A DNA stretch of 64,000 nt from Daucus carota subsp. sativus (GCF_001625215.2 NC_030383.2:60006949-60070948), one strand, 5' to 3'. Counted from the first letter of the stretch, positions 34,896 to 46,530 are shown. Numbers and translations: made by a program. The notes: generated by a model from the sequence alone, not told the origin.

Positions 34896-35425
34896 CTAGA
34901 GCATCTCATTAGTTTGAACATTACCAAGAGACACTGTAAACTTAAAATGCTTCTAGATTTTATAGAAATTTTGCAAAACAATGCCATGCATGATATTGTG
35001 TCTAATCCAAAACTAGGGTTCCAGGCTAAGGAGAAGTTGATCTGCAATCCGAGAAGAAGATGCTTGCTAGAAGATGAGAGAACAACCCCCAGGAGGCTCG
35101 GCAGCTACTACAGCCGTCACTGTGATTCAGGTGAACTAGTAAAGAAGATTCAGGAATTTCACCATACCGCACATATTAACAGTCGTATGGACCAAAACCC
35201 TGATCAACGAATCCTAAGCAGTTAATCAAGTCCTCTAGTGGCTATTGATTCAGGAATGCCACTCTTTATTTTTATAAGAACCTGAAACCAGAATTCACTG
35301 CCCCCTTATGTTACACCTTACAACTTTTGGGGCCACATGATTTCATTTCTTGATCTTTATATAGACCAACATAACAAATTACATTTTGATATTCACAACA
35401 GACCCCAGGCTCAAAACTCCTTTGA
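34896..35425. other. Unassigned sequence
   Basis: An open frame of 113 codons (34884-35225) covers part of this region but has no family motif I recognise and no plausible leader. I see no gene I can support. Confidence 0.3.
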
Positions 35426-35835
35426 ACCACTCTCCAGAACTGATTTCAACAAGAACTCGCCAAAAATTAGTGAAATCACAAGCTACTAAGCAATGTGAGA
35501 TAGATTCATCCTCATTAACACGCTACAGAAAGCTCACTCACCTTCTTTCTGGAATTCCAGAATGGTATAGTTTTAGAATAATCTGTGATAACAAATGACC
35601 AGATTGCTGCAAAAGAAAAATGTATAGTGGAAGTAACACTCTGGGTATCAAGTAACAGCTAATTAAATGAAACTATCTAGAGATCTTATTGCAATGAGAT
35701 TTTAATCTTTGTTCTTATCCCCTAACCAAATTCGAAAAAAATCAATGAAAATTTAGTATGACAATTGACAAGAAATCTAAGCATGTATTGCGTCTAATTT
35801 CTTCCTTGGTACTTGAGAAACCACTGTCTTAGTGC
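35426..35835 (-). other. 3' flank of WRKY pseudogene, duplicated at 46776
   Basis: Near-identical to about 46776-47154, for example CACTCTCCAGAACTGATTTC in both. It shows that the WRKY genes were duplicated together with flanking DNA. Confidence 0.55.
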
Positions 35836-37290
35836 TCACTGACTAATAAATGAACCTATGGCATTATCATATTCTAAGAACCCAAAGCTTCCTGCTCCCT
35901 GCAACATCTTTAGAGTATATGGTCCTTGGCCTTCGAATCTTGGTGCCCCCAATGATGAAAATGAGCTGTTCATTGAGTTATTTGTAGGATGAGGTGTTGC
36001 TGTAGGCGTGATGGCACTGGGTGCATTCGTTGGCAGTGACCCGTTAGCAGAGTGGTTTCGACTTTCCTGGGCTGCTGGTGTATCGTGGTTGTGTTTCCCC
36101 TGGTAAGTTGTTATTACTGCCTTCAGATCATGAGATGCTCGTTCCACCTGTTTTGTCACCAAGCATCCTGGATTTGTGCACTTGTAGTAGCTCCTAAAAG
36201 AAAAGCAGACTACTCAACATCAGAAATTGAATTCTCTCTACATTTTTACAATTGATTTTGATGCTTTTCACCTAGGATTCAGATTTCCCTTCACTACTTT
36301 TTGGCCATATTTTCTCCATCTGTAGCCATCATCAAGTATATCAATGTCACTTATAGTCTGAACTACTACTCTCGGCTCTCTCACCGTCCTATTCCCTGGT
36401 GCTGATACAATCTCATTCTCGCCATCTGCTCTCCTGAAAAACATAAAAAGTCCTATAAGTACGTCCGCCAAATTATCCTGACCAAACAAATCATTAAAAT
36501 TTACCATCTTTTGGGATCAGGCTCATCATCATCATCAAAATCATCATCAAAGTCTGACTTGCTCTGCAGAGAATTTTGCTCACAATCATCATCTACAACT
36601 GAAGTGGAAGAATTTTGTGGAGTTGCAGCTGAATCTCCTTGTGCAGATCCAAGTATTCCATATGACTGATCCGGGAATTCATTTGAGGTTAAGATCATAG
36701 CTTTGGAAGAATCTGGCGATGACCACGATTTCTTAATAGACTGAGGAATAAAATGAGTATGACTACCCTTATAAATGATCTCAGTTATCTGGCCTTCTAC
36801 TGAGGTCTCAACTATTTTTCTCATAGTGCATTTGGTACATTTGTAGTAACTCCGCGGATTTTCACTTGCTTCTGCCCATATTTTCTCAAATTGAACTTAT
36901 TTTCGGATCTTTTCTTCTCCCTCATTGGCTGTGAAGGTGTTGATTGTACTGTTTACAATCCGGCTGGAATGCACTACCTGGTGTCGTTAAGGTACTAGCA
37001 ATATCTGGACAAAAATTTCTCGTCAGTTGAAATCCCGAATTCAATATAGAATTTCCGTGCTTGGTGAAACTTTGACACATCCAAGGTGCTTGTTCCTAAT
37101 ATTTTCGCACACACAGTTAAATGACCTCTATAAATAAGAAAATTGAACAGAATAATCGTGAACATACATTGGGAATAGTGGTGATTTCAGAGTAGTAGTT
37201 ACTCTGTTCTTGCTTAATATGATAATATCCCTCAACTCCCTTATGTTGTTGGGGCTGACAGAACCTAGTAGTAAAAACGTGTTCTTGAAG
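35836..37290 (-). pseudogene. Group I WRKY transcription factor pseudogene, copy 1
   Basis: On the minus strand the C-terminal WRKY domain is split by the usual intron. Exon 36433-36272 gives [16 protein letters not shown], and exon 36193-35836 gives [10 protein letters not shown] through GKHNHD, a complete CX4C...HXH zinc site. Upstream, an exon ending at 36505 holds the N-terminal WRKY domain remnant ([11 protein letters not shown], then [15 protein letters not shown] and YKGSHTH). Here GGAAGTGAAA, present in copy 2, is missing between direct repeats of AAGTGAAA, shifting the frame; six bases are also lost at the zinc site. Exons farther upstream (about 37085-37290, QQHKGVEGYYHIKQEQS) continue the gene. 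Group I WRKYs bind W-boxes in defence promoters. The N-terminal domain is broken but the C-terminal DNA-binding domain is intact. Confidence 0.8.
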
Positions 37291-37512
37291 TCGGATCCTC
37301 TTGTCGACTTCCCATCGTACGAAAATAAATAACACAGCAAAATAGCAGTAGAAACTATACTCCTATAGATCACATAACAAGTTATTCCCTCGATAGAATT
37401 AGCAACTTGAACACCATAAGATGGGCACAATATTTGCAAAAATGAAAAACAATAAATATAAACAAAGCAAAATTATGGCCACGAAGAAAGCCTCATCATT
37501 GATGATTACCAA

Positions 37513-37832
37513 TGATGAAACTAACGTGTTATGTGTATATATATACTGATGTGTGTGTATATATATGTGTATAACAGAAGAATGAAGAAGTTGATAGTGA
37601 GGCAGTAGTGCAAATTCTGTATATTGCAGTGTACCATTACATGAGAATAAGATGAGGGTTATATAGACCCAAGTACAGACAATGAACTTAAATAGGACGC
37701 GTACTAAACTTCTAACCACCTATGACTTTGTGGTATCTACATATGTGACTAAGCTATGCTAGTTTAGCTATTCTAAGTTACAACAGCTGTAATAAGTACA
37801 TGACTTGTGGGAACAGAACTTGTATTTCAACA
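37513..37832 (-). repeat. Copia 3' LTR
   Basis: 320 bp, TG...CA in plus orientation. The bases just inside, CCCCCCTC at 37833-37840, are the complement of a polypurine tract expected next to the 3' LTR of a minus-strand element. Confidence 0.9.
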
Positions 37833-37838
37833 CCCCCC

Positions 37839-39236
37839 TCAAACTGAAGCTGGATGTAAAATCAGCTTGAGTTTGGAAACAAAATTTCGAAAACTTCCTG
37901 GAGGATGAGTTTTTGTGAATAAATCTGCAGTATTATCAGCACTCGAGACACCCTGTAGACGAACAATGCCTTTTGCAACTTGTTGACGAGTGAAATGACA
38001 ATCAATTTCTATATGTTTAGTGCGCTCGTGAAATACATCATTGTGCGCAATGTCAATAGCACTTTTACTGTCGCAATAAATAGGAGTAGCGGGTGGATGA
38101 GTTACACTCATATCTTCAAGTAACCATCGTAGCCAAATTAACTCTTGTGTGGTGTCAGCAAGAGCTCGATATTCTGATTCTGCGGTTGATTTTGAAGCAA
38201 GAGATTGTTTCTTACTACGCCAAGAGATAAGTGAATCACCAAGAAAGAAACAAAATCCTGTAGTAGAACATCTGGTAGATGGATCACCACCCCAATCAGC
38301 ATCTGAATATGCATGTAACTCAAGTGAAGAGTTGTATGAATAATGAAGTCCATGAAACATGGTGCCTTTGATATAACGCAGTATGTGAAGAACAGCTGTA
38401 TAGTGAGGAGTGCGAGGAGCTGCCATATATTGACTGACAATATGAACAGCATGAGCAATATCTGGACGAGTGACAGTGAGATAGATTAAGCTTCCAACCA
38501 ATTGACGATATAAAGTAGGATTGGTAAGTAATTCACCATCTTCGGGATTGAGTTTAACCTCGTATTCCAAAGGTGTGGATGCAATCTTAGTGTCACTAAT
38601 CCCAGACTTTAATAAAAGATCAGATGCATACTTGACTTGAGAAAGAGTGTAACCCGTAGGGACGGAAGAGACCTCAAGTCCTAAGAAGTAGCTTAATGTA
38701 CCAAGATCTTTCATTTCGAATTGCTGACTAAGAAATTCTTTTAGCTCAGAAATACCTGCTGAATCATCGCCAGTGATGATCATATCATCAACATAGAGCA
38801 AAAGTAGAACAATTCCTCGATCAGATCGTCGAATGAAAAGAGCATAATCATATGGACTAGAAGAAAATCCAAGTTGACCAATGACTGTGCGAAACTTTTC
38901 AAACCATGCTCGAGGGGCTTGTTTAAGACCATAAAGAGCCTTGTTAAGCTTGAACACTTGATTTTGAGAATGAGAATAACCAGGAGGAGGTTTAAGATAA
39001 ACTTCCTCATGTAGGTCTCCATTTAGAAAAGCATTTTTGACATCCATTTGCCACATGTCCCAATGTTTCGAAGCTCCAACAGCAAGTAAACTTCGAACGG
39101 ATGTGAGACGAGCAACTGGGGCAAATGTTTCTTCGTAGTCAATCCCATACTCTTGAGTGAAACCTCTTGCAACTAGACGAGCTTTATATCTGTCTATAGA
39201 TCCATTAGATTTTGTCTTAATTTTGTAGATCCATCA
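37839..39236 (-). pseudogene. Copia reverse transcriptase-RNase H, downstream part
   Basis: The frame downstream of a TGA at 39234-39236 contains MDVKNAFLNGDLHEEVY, YGLKQAPRAW, the catalytic LLLYVDDMII and RNase H motifs (YSDADWGGD, KSTAESEYRAL, IYCDSKSA, HIEIDCHF). The TGA stands where CRWIYKIK is expected (Cys-stop-Trp), again a CGA-to-TGA change. The part 39237-39540 stays in the same frame and encodes the linker and RT start (EELQALDRTHTWDLV). The enzyme domains themselves appear intact. Confidence 0.85.
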
Positions 39237-39546
39237 ACAACTGACTGCAGCTTTGCCTGGGGGTAGAGTAACAAGATCCCAAGTGTGAGTTCTGTCTAAT
39301 GCCTGAAGTTCTTCTGCCATTGCTTTCTGCCAAAGAGGATTTACACTTGCCTCTCTATATGTTTGAGGCTCATGTAAAGTTTGTATAGCAGAATAAACAT
39401 GATAATCAGGTAGTCGGACAGAAGGTTTTCTTACTCGAGTAGAGCGATGAACAAACTCATCTGGCAGAGTGGTAGGCTCAACATTAGAATCCTCAGACTG
39501 AACTTCTGTTGGAGGAACATTAGTAGTTGAAGATGGTTGAGTAAGC

Positions 39547-41928
39547 TCAAGTGGAGAATCTGCTGATGTTAGAAGAAGATGATGGATTTTCTATATTTTC
39601 ATCAGGAGGGTGTAGATCAACAAAAGGATCGGTAAAGTGGGAAATACTGGTAGAAGTGTCAATTTTAAAATCTGACATAGATGAGAACATTTTGTGTTCC
39701 CAAAATGTCACATTACGTGAAACTCGTAGTCGTTGGGAGATAGGATCCCAACAACGATATCCTTTTTGACCACTACCATAACCAATAAAACAACAAAGAC
39801 GTGCACGTGGCTCAAGTTTTGTTCTTTCGTGTGGAGGAAGAAGAACAAAACATGCAGAACCAAAAACCTTAAGAAAATCATATGATGGCGGTTCTCCATA
39901 TAATTTTTCATAAGGAGAGAGATTATCAGTAACTCGAGAAGGGATCATATTTATGGTATGAACAGCAGTTAATGCAGCTTCCCCCCAAAAGAATTCTGGA
40001 CAAGAAGAAGAAATAAGCAAAGCTCTAATTGTATCAAGAATGTGTCTATGTTTACGTTCAGCACGTCCATTTTGTTGTGATGTGTAAGGACAAGAACTTT
40101 GTGCTAGAGTACCGTAAGATGCCAAAAATTTACTAAGTTCTGATTCTTTGTATTCTTTGGCATTATCGGCTCGAAAAAGCTTGATTTTCTTTTTGAATTG
40201 AGTCTCAATCATAATGGCAAAATTTCTGTAGGTTTCTCCTAATTCAGATCTATTTTTCAAAATATAAATCCATGTAAAACGGGAAAAATCATCAACAAAT
40301 ATCACATAATATTTAGATCCTCCCATAGTTGGAGTGGGGGCCGGACCCCAAATATCAGAGTGAACAAGGTCAAAAGAAGCTGAAGATTTTTCATATTTAA
40401 TAGGAAAAGGTAGTGCATGTTGTTTTGCCAGTTTACAAGGGGCACACTCAACTGTATTCTCACTTACACTACCTAGTTGACCACTAGAAATAAGATTACG
40501 TAAACGAGGATATGAAAGATGACCTAACCGAGAATGCCATATGGTAGATGTCGATGAAACAGATCCAGCTAGATGAGAGGATGATGTTAGTGAGGGTAGA
40601 TGAAGGTAAGTGAGCTCAAACAACCTTCCACATCTACGCCCTGTCCCAAGTGTCCGTCCTGTCTGAGGATCCTGTACATGACAACCAGAAGCAGTAAAGA
40701 TTATATGAAGGCCAAGATCACATAATTGGCCGATTGAAATAAGATTTAGGGAAAGATTAGGAACATAGTATGTGTTTGGAAGAGATAAATCTTCCGTGGA
40801 TACAGTTCCGATATGTGTTACATTCATGGTGGAACCATCAGCAGTCTGAATATTTGGAAGACATGTGCTCTGTATTTTTGAGGTAAAAATGTGTGGATCA
40901 TTTGTCATGTGATTGCAACATGCAGAATCAAAATACCAAGAGTTACCTGAAATGACAGAGAATGCAGTGGAGGGAGAACTGGTTTTAGATAAAACCTGTC
41001 TAAGCAAGGCTTCCAGTTCACTAGTAGATGTGTTTGGTGTACTTTCTGATGTAGATTCAGAGGTTGCAGCAGCGGAAGGATGTGAAAACTTTTGTGAATG
41101 AAAGGATGGCCTTTTCTTGCAGAAAGCGATTGAGTAGTGACCCTTTTGATGACAGTGTTGACAAGTATGATTTCGAAGTGCCATACAATCCTTGGTCTGG
41201 TGTCCATGTTGTCGACAAAACTTGCAAATTGGCTTATCAACACTGGATGATGGAGGTACTGCAAGGACTGTATCTGTTACATGATTGGGTTTACCAATGC
41301 CAAGTCGGGTTTCTTCAGAGATAAGTTCAGCAATGGCACCCTCTAAAGAGGGCAATGGAACACGATGGAGAAGAGCAGCTCTAACTGGCTCAAAATCTGG
41401 AGTAAGAGCCATCAAAAACTGGATGAGTCGTTGTTGGTCCCGATATGTCTGATAAAGTGTAGCATCGTCTGTGTGAAGCCACTTTGGTTCAGAAAGGGTT
41501 AACTGATCCCAAAGTGACTGTATTTGCGAGAGGAAATCAGCTACAGGTTGACCAGACTCTTGCTTTTGCTTATTTAGTGAACTCATGATCTGATATTGAT
41601 GAGAAAGATCAGATACAGTATACCGGGATGCCAATAAATCCCAAATTTCTTTTGCAGTTTCATAATTCCCAAACTGCAAATTAATTTTAGAAACTGAAGA
41701 ATTTCTGAAATATGTGATAGCTTGATGATTTTTGACATCCCACTCTTCAATACGATCCTTAAATTTGGAGTCGGTCTCATCTTTTTCTTTTGTTGGAATA
41801 GTAAAATCTCCGTTGACATATCGCCAAAGTCTTTTTCCTTTCAAGTAACTGCGCATAGCTTGAGACCAAGTTAAATAATTCGAGCCATTCAAAATTGTTT
41901 GAATTGGTGAACTATTTTCTTTCTCCAT
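39547..41928 (-). CDS. Copia gag-protease-integrase
   Basis: A 793-residue open frame starting MEKENSSPIQTIL. It has a gag domain (NGSNYLTWSQAMRSYLKG), zinc-knuckle-like CKFCRQHGHQTKDC and CQHCHQKGH motifs, a protease-region WYFDSACCNHM, a GAG-pre-integrase segment (IWHSRLGHLS) and an integrase core (LVHSDIWGP, LFRADNAKEY, NGRAERKHRHI). It ends at a stop after SNISRFST because of a frameshift in a TCT-repeat at about 39573-39590, so it is out of frame with reverse transcriptase. Confidence 0.85.
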   Translation of the reverse strand: MEKENSSPIQTILNGSNYLTWSQAMRSYLKGKRLWRYVNGDFTIPTKEKDETDSKFKDRIEEWDVKNHQAITYFRNSSVSKINLQFGNYETAKEIWDLLASRYTVSDLSHQYQIMSSLNKQKQESGQPVADFLSQIQSLWDQLTLSEPKWLHTDDATLYQTYRDQQRLIQFLMALTPDFEPVRAALLHRVPLPSLEGAIAELISEETRLGIGKPNHVTDTVLAVPPSSSVDKPICKFCRQHGHQTKDCMALRNHTCQHCHQKGHYSIAFCKKRPSFHSQKFSHPSAAATSESTSESTPNTSTSELEALLRQVLSKTSSPSTAFSVISGNSWYFDSACCNHMTNDPHIFTSKIQSTCLPNIQTADGSTMNVTHIGTVSTEDLSLPNTYYVPNLSLNLISIGQLCDLGLHIIFTASGCHVQDPQTGRTLGTGRRCGRLFELTYLHLPSLTSSSHLAGSVSSTSTIWHSRLGHLSYPRLRNLISSGQLGSVSENTVECAPCKLAKQHALPFPIKYEKSSASFDLVHSDIWGPAPTPTMGGSKYYVIFVDDFSRFTWIYILKNRSELGETYRNFAIMIETQFKKKIKLFRADNAKEYKESELSKFLASYGTLAQSSCPYTSQQNGRAERKHRHILDTIRALLISSSCPEFFWGEAALTAVHTINMIPSRVTDNLSPYEKLYGEPPSYDFLKVFGSACFVLLPPHERTKLEPRARLCCFIGYGSGQKGYRCWDPISQRLRVSRNVTFWEHKMFSSMSDFKIDTSTSISHFTDPFVDLHPPDENIENPSSSSNISRFST

Positions 41929-42554
41929 TTGACAAGCACTTGTGGGAAGGAAAAAATATAGTGATTAAAGCTGTAATTTTTGAAAAACTAAAACACTTTT
42001 CGGCAAGTAATAAATAATCAGGGGCTCAAAGATATGTTTTGAAAGAACAATATGAAAATCGTAAGATATAATGACCTGAGGGTATTAAAGTGCAAGTAGG
42101 CCACTAACATTAGCCAAGCAGATATACTACGTGGGTAAAACTCAGAAGTACAAATATATGTGGAAAATGGATAAACTGTGTTTGTATGATGTTACCCAAC
42201 AGACTCCCACAGATGTGTACCCACTGATGATTGATGTTAAGAAGCTTCGAGGAAACCCAAACGACGATTCTTCCTTCTTTCCGAAGAGCCGAGGTGTGGT
42301 GGTTCGCCGGATTTTATGAAGGATCGCCGGAGTTAATGGCTTAATGGGTGTTCGTTTGATTCAACGCCGTTTGACTAGTCTGAACTTGTGGGAGAGTGTG
42401 TTTTGAGTTTTGATGAGTTGGAACGAGTTGATGAACTCGCTGTGTTGACTCGTCAGAAACTGGAGTGCGCCAAATGTTTGTTTTAATGACCGAGAGAATC
42501 TGTCACCGGAAAAATGTTGGTTTTGGCTGGAAACGTGGAGGTAAGGATCTTAAA

Positions 42555-42566
42555 GCTCTGATACCA
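42555..42566 (-). other. Copia primer-binding site
   Basis: The minus strand reads TGGTATCAGAGC immediately after the 5' LTR, complementary to initiator tRNA-Met. The same primer class is used by the truncated element at 21692. Confidence 0.9.
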
Positions 42567-42886
42567 TGATGAAACTAACGTGTTATGTGTATATATATAC
42601 TGATGTGTGTGTATATATATGTGTATAACAGAAGAATGAAGAAGTTGATAGTGAGGCAGTAGTGCAAATTCTGTATATTGCAGTGTACCATTACATGAGA
42701 ATAAGATGAGGGTTATATAGACCCAAGTACAGACAATGAACATAAATAGGACGCGTACTAAACTTCTAACCACCTATGACTTTGTGGTATCTACATATGT
42801 GACTAAGCTATGCTAGTTTAGCTATTCTAAGTTACAACAGCTGTAATAAGTACATGACTTGTGGGAACAGAACTTGTATTTCAACA
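42567..42886 (-). repeat. Copia 5' LTR
   Basis: 320 bp, matching the copy at 37513-37832 except at one base by eye. It is followed directly by the TSD ACCAA. Confidence 0.92.
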
Positions 42887-42891
42887 ACCAA

Positions 42892-43090
42892 GGCGGCAAC
42901 TTCTCCGGCCTCGATTTGCCTCTATAAGCTTTCAGCGTTTATCTACACTTACCAGTCCACTACAGAGTTATTGGATCATGTAATGGTATTCTATGTCTTG
43001 AAGACGATGTACATTGTTATCCTGGAACCCGGTAACCATGGCTATGAATTATAACTTCCAACTTTAACTAACCTTTGGTTTTGATGCTTA
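42892..43090 (+). pseudogene. F-box-associated domain fragment
   Basis: From about 42961 one frame reads YRVIGSCNGILCLEDDVHCY, equivalent to IGSSNGIICLVCDVHCY of the intact F-box protein. The next bases (ACCATGGCTATGAATTAT at about 43036) match the start of the pseudogene at 28894. A short fragment with no open frame of use. Confidence 0.65.
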
Positions 43091-43099
43091 AAACCAAAA

Positions 43100-43290
43100 G
43101 TAATACCTTTACTCAAAAATCTTAAAAATCGTCGACTCATTCCTCACCCAGGCAGCATAAGGGAAAACCTTTACTCTGTTTAAGTATCAATCGCGTAACT
43201 ATCAAAAGTTTTATCTTGTTTCAGATTATAAAATCAACATCCAATACTCGAACCATTAATCTCTCTCGAAATCAATCAAAATACAATGAT
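43100..43290 (-). pseudogene. DUF7870 fragment, copy 3
   Basis: A short match to copies 1 and 2: GACTCATTCCTCACCCAGGCAG at about 43133 and GGAAAACCTTTACTC correspond to 23976-24020 and 13530-13540, and AATCTCTCTCGAAATCAATC (43257) matches 13721. The coding content is minimal. It keeps the F-box, DUF7870, NLR order in the fourth module. Confidence 0.5.
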
Positions 43291-43837
43291 TAAACAATTT
43301 AAGTAACGAATTTAAACTCTACGAATCAATAGCTCTCATATGAATGACAAAGAATCCTAGAATCTAATCGGCTCATTTGGTCTCTCAAGCACAAAAGTTA
43401 AGAAATAAATTGTATAAACAGAAGTTAGCAAATAAATAAAGAAAGTGTAAAGTGTTGCCCGAATTTTATCCCTATTTGTATTTTGGTAGCCCGGAGTTCA
43501 AATTTGCAATATTACTGTCAATTTTTTTTTATGTTTCAAGAAAATGTCTAAGCACCAATTTTCTTATGGAAAAAAACTACTCTCCTTCTAAAAAAATTCG
43601 TCATCGGCCACCTTTTCGACAACTAATATAAATCTGAAGTTTTGGCATGTAATGATGGATAAAGTTCCGTCACCACTTAACACTTTACTCATAATTATAT
43701 TATACAAATGACGAGAATATACCAGATTTGCAACAATGTTGATAAAAAAAACCACATTAAAGAAGAAAACCCATTTATGAGTAACTAAAAATATGAAATC
43801 AACAGGTACTGGGATTGTATAAGTGATCAGCTCCTTA
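43291..43837. other. Spacer before NLR-4
   Basis: AT-rich. The right part shares the NLR 3' flank found at 30100-30417. No gene seen. Confidence 0.4.
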
Positions 43838-46530
43838 TTATGTAATAGCAATGTGAGGAACGTGAGCAACTCTGTAGAAGTAGTCCTGTCCTTCGAGTTT
43901 GTATAAGAAATCCATAGGCATACCGTCTAACCATAAACTCTCAAGGGAAGTGAGAAATATCAGACCTTCTGGAAGCTCCTCTAACATCGAACAACGATCA
44001 ATCCTTAACTTGGTGAGAAGGGACATGCTGCCTTCCTCTATATTCCATTTCACCAAGTTAGGGAGCATGAGCAGTTTAAGACTGGTGAGTTTCGGGAAAC
44101 CCTTGGACGAGCACACCATCTCCTTCCCCACAAATGACTCGTAGGATAATTTGAGATTCCGCAGAGTAGGAATCTTCTCCAGTACCGGCATTGGGTCATC
44201 TACCAGGAGCGATGACTCATAATATTCCCCGGTTGGTTCTCAAATAATTGAGCCAATTCTGCAAGCCGACCTCTTATGCTTAATTTCTGAAGGATGGATT
44301 TATAATCCCAAAACAACTGTCTCACGTTCTCACCTGGTTGATTATATAAATCAAGAGAAAGTCCCAAGTACCCGAGATTTGAAGATGATGACAAGGCTAG
44401 TGCTGACAGATTTTTCATGGTCTCGTCCACATCATCATAAACACCGGCTCCTACTAATGTTATTCTCTGAAGATTGATTAGTTTGGGAAGATCCTTAGCC
44501 TCACACCACAGATTATTGAAGTTCTCCAATGTCTCCAACTTGCCCAACCCATCAAACCGTAAATTTTGATAATTTACAGGTGTAAGATAACAACGAGGTA
44601 AGTATAAATGCCGCAAATGTCCCAGTTTGCCCAGAATATTTCTTGAAAGCCATGATGGAATAGGTATAGAACTGGATAGATCAAGTATGAGAGTTTGGAG
44701 TAGCACCATGTTCTGCATAGATGGAAATGGAATCAATGACAAGATAACATTCCTCAAGCTAAGGTATCTCAAGTATACAAGGCTTCCTAATGCTCTTACA
44801 AAACTTCTGGGATAAAGTATGCCACCATCTACTGCTGCATTTTCCATGGAAAAAACTCTTAGGAACCTGAAATTGGCAACATGTGACCGCACTACTTTCG
44901 GCAAATCTGTGTATGCGCCATCACCGAATAGTAACATTGATCGATATTGTTGTTGCTTGCATTTCTTGACAAAGTAGGATTTCATTTGTTTGCTTATACG
45001 TTCCTTATCATAATAAACCACAAGTTGTCGAGTGTCAACCGACCTGAAATCTGCTGAAGGATTGAGATGAAAATCACTTCCTTCTCGAAGATCAATAACT
45101 TCAGAAAAATCTTCTGCTTTTGCTTGGGACAGGGATAGGTCTCTCATAAGGTCATGAAGAGAGGAAGATTTTATCTTTCTATGCGAGTTTTCTATATCTT
45201 CGTATCTCACTTGAACCATACTCCTATGGACTAGTTCCCCCATATACGATTCAGCTACTTGCATCATTGTCTCTCCCTCCCTTTTATCAGTCGACAGTAC
45301 CATCCCTTCTGCAATCCATAACTGATATAGAGTCTCTGCTTCTATCTGTTCATCTTCACCGAATTTACCTAAATACAGAAAACATGGCTTTAATTGTGGG
45401 GGTAAATCGTTGTAACTCCAGGCTAGAACATGAAATAATTGTCTTTGCTGATCTTCTCCCAATCCTTTTCCCTTCTCCAGGGACCATAAGCTATCAGCAT
45501 ATACCTTCTCCCACTCCATCACTGACGGTTTTGTTACAAGAATACCGCCTAAAATGACTATAGCTAGTGGAAGACCAGCACATTTTTTAACCATTTCCCT
45601 TCCCAATTTTTCCATCACTGTAAAAGTATCTGTAACACACGAAAACAAAAAATCACAAATAATTTCATTTGTTATTCCATAATTGGCTAAAACAATTTCT
45701 CACTATGCCTTTAAAATAGATAAAACCACTGATACAATTAAGGGTTGACTGTCGAAGATATTTCACCCTCTTTTTCTGGTAAAAAATTACTTACCTCAGT
45801 AGGTAAAAAATTACTAGACTAAATCCGGAATTTCCAAGTCTACACTATTAACTTTACATATATCATCTGAGTTGAAACAGGTCTAGTATCATTGATTTGG
45901 ACATTTTCAATAATGTTCTTGAACTTTAATCTTTGTAGTGTGTGTGTACTATATGCACTATAGTGAATGAAACATAATAAATGCAAGTAAAGTATCTACC
46001 TAGATGATATCCTCTGGGAACTGATTTCAACTTAAGTAGCTCCCAACTTTGTTCTTCATTTAGGCATTCTGGTTGGTATATGAATCCTTCTCGATTTACA
46101 TGCTCAGCAACCTCTGCATTACGGCTGGTAAGCATTAATTTGCTCACAGATGTTCCATTTGTGAAGGCCGATTTTATAGAATCCCAAGCATCCGTAGTCC
46201 ATATGTCATCAAGGACTATCAAGCATTTTTTCCTCTGCTGGATTTCTAGCAGATTCTCCACTAACTTGTCATCGTCCCAAGTAAGTATTTCCTCTTTCTT
46301 TTCATGGATGAGACATATCAGTATTCGCTGCAACACAAGTTTCGTTTGCCACTTCTGCGAAATGGAAACCCAGGCTAAACCAGCAAAGGATGCTTTAATG
46401 GTTGGATGATTAAATATTTTTTGAGCAAGAGTTGTCTTACCTAGACCGCCCATTCCACAAATAGAGATAAGCGGGTAAATATCATCACTTTCATTCACCA
46501 AATGTCCCACCAGTCGATCAACGACTCCAT
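43838..46530 (-). pseudogene. NLR-4: 5'-truncated NB-ARC-LRR pseudogene
   Basis: Homology begins at about 46530 with VVDRLVGHLVNES, so the coiled coil (about the first 152 residues) is missing and family upstream sequence (GCATAATATTCGTCAAAACA) is joined directly to the NB domain. Exon 1 ends at 46000, with GMGGLGKTT and LIVLDDIW present. Exon 2 starts at 45629 and lacks three codons next to the splice site. GLPLAI and LHDLMRD are intact. At about 44216 the LRR loses 46 bp compared with NLR-3 (30814-30868 region), causing a frameshift and a stop at 44200. The last LRRs continue in another frame to 43838. Confidence 0.9.

Larger units (their letters stand above)
37508..42891 (-). mobile_element. 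Complete Ty1-copia retrotransposon with TSD
   Basis: The element spans 37513-42886 (5374 bp) between 5-bp direct repeats ACCAA at 37508-37512 and 42887-42891. The LTRs are 320 bp each, begin TGATG and end CAACA, and I find a single difference between them (T/A in AATGAACTTAAATAGG versus AATGAACATAAATAGG). It is inserted between WRKY-copy-1 upstream sequence and an F-box fragment. Near-identical LTRs indicate a recent insertion. Confidence 0.93.

Noticed and set aside
34884-35225. 113-codon plus-strand frame
   Set aside because: No recognised motif, no promoter or leader homology, and it starts at the tail of a dead F-box fragment.
42131-42319. Plus-strand 62-codon frame near the complete copia 5' end
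   Set aside because: It lies in the element's untranslated leader, antisense to the element.
35836-46530. NLR with an integrated WRKY decoy
   Set aside because: WRKY pieces are separate, carry their own exon structure and are not in frame with any NLR exon.
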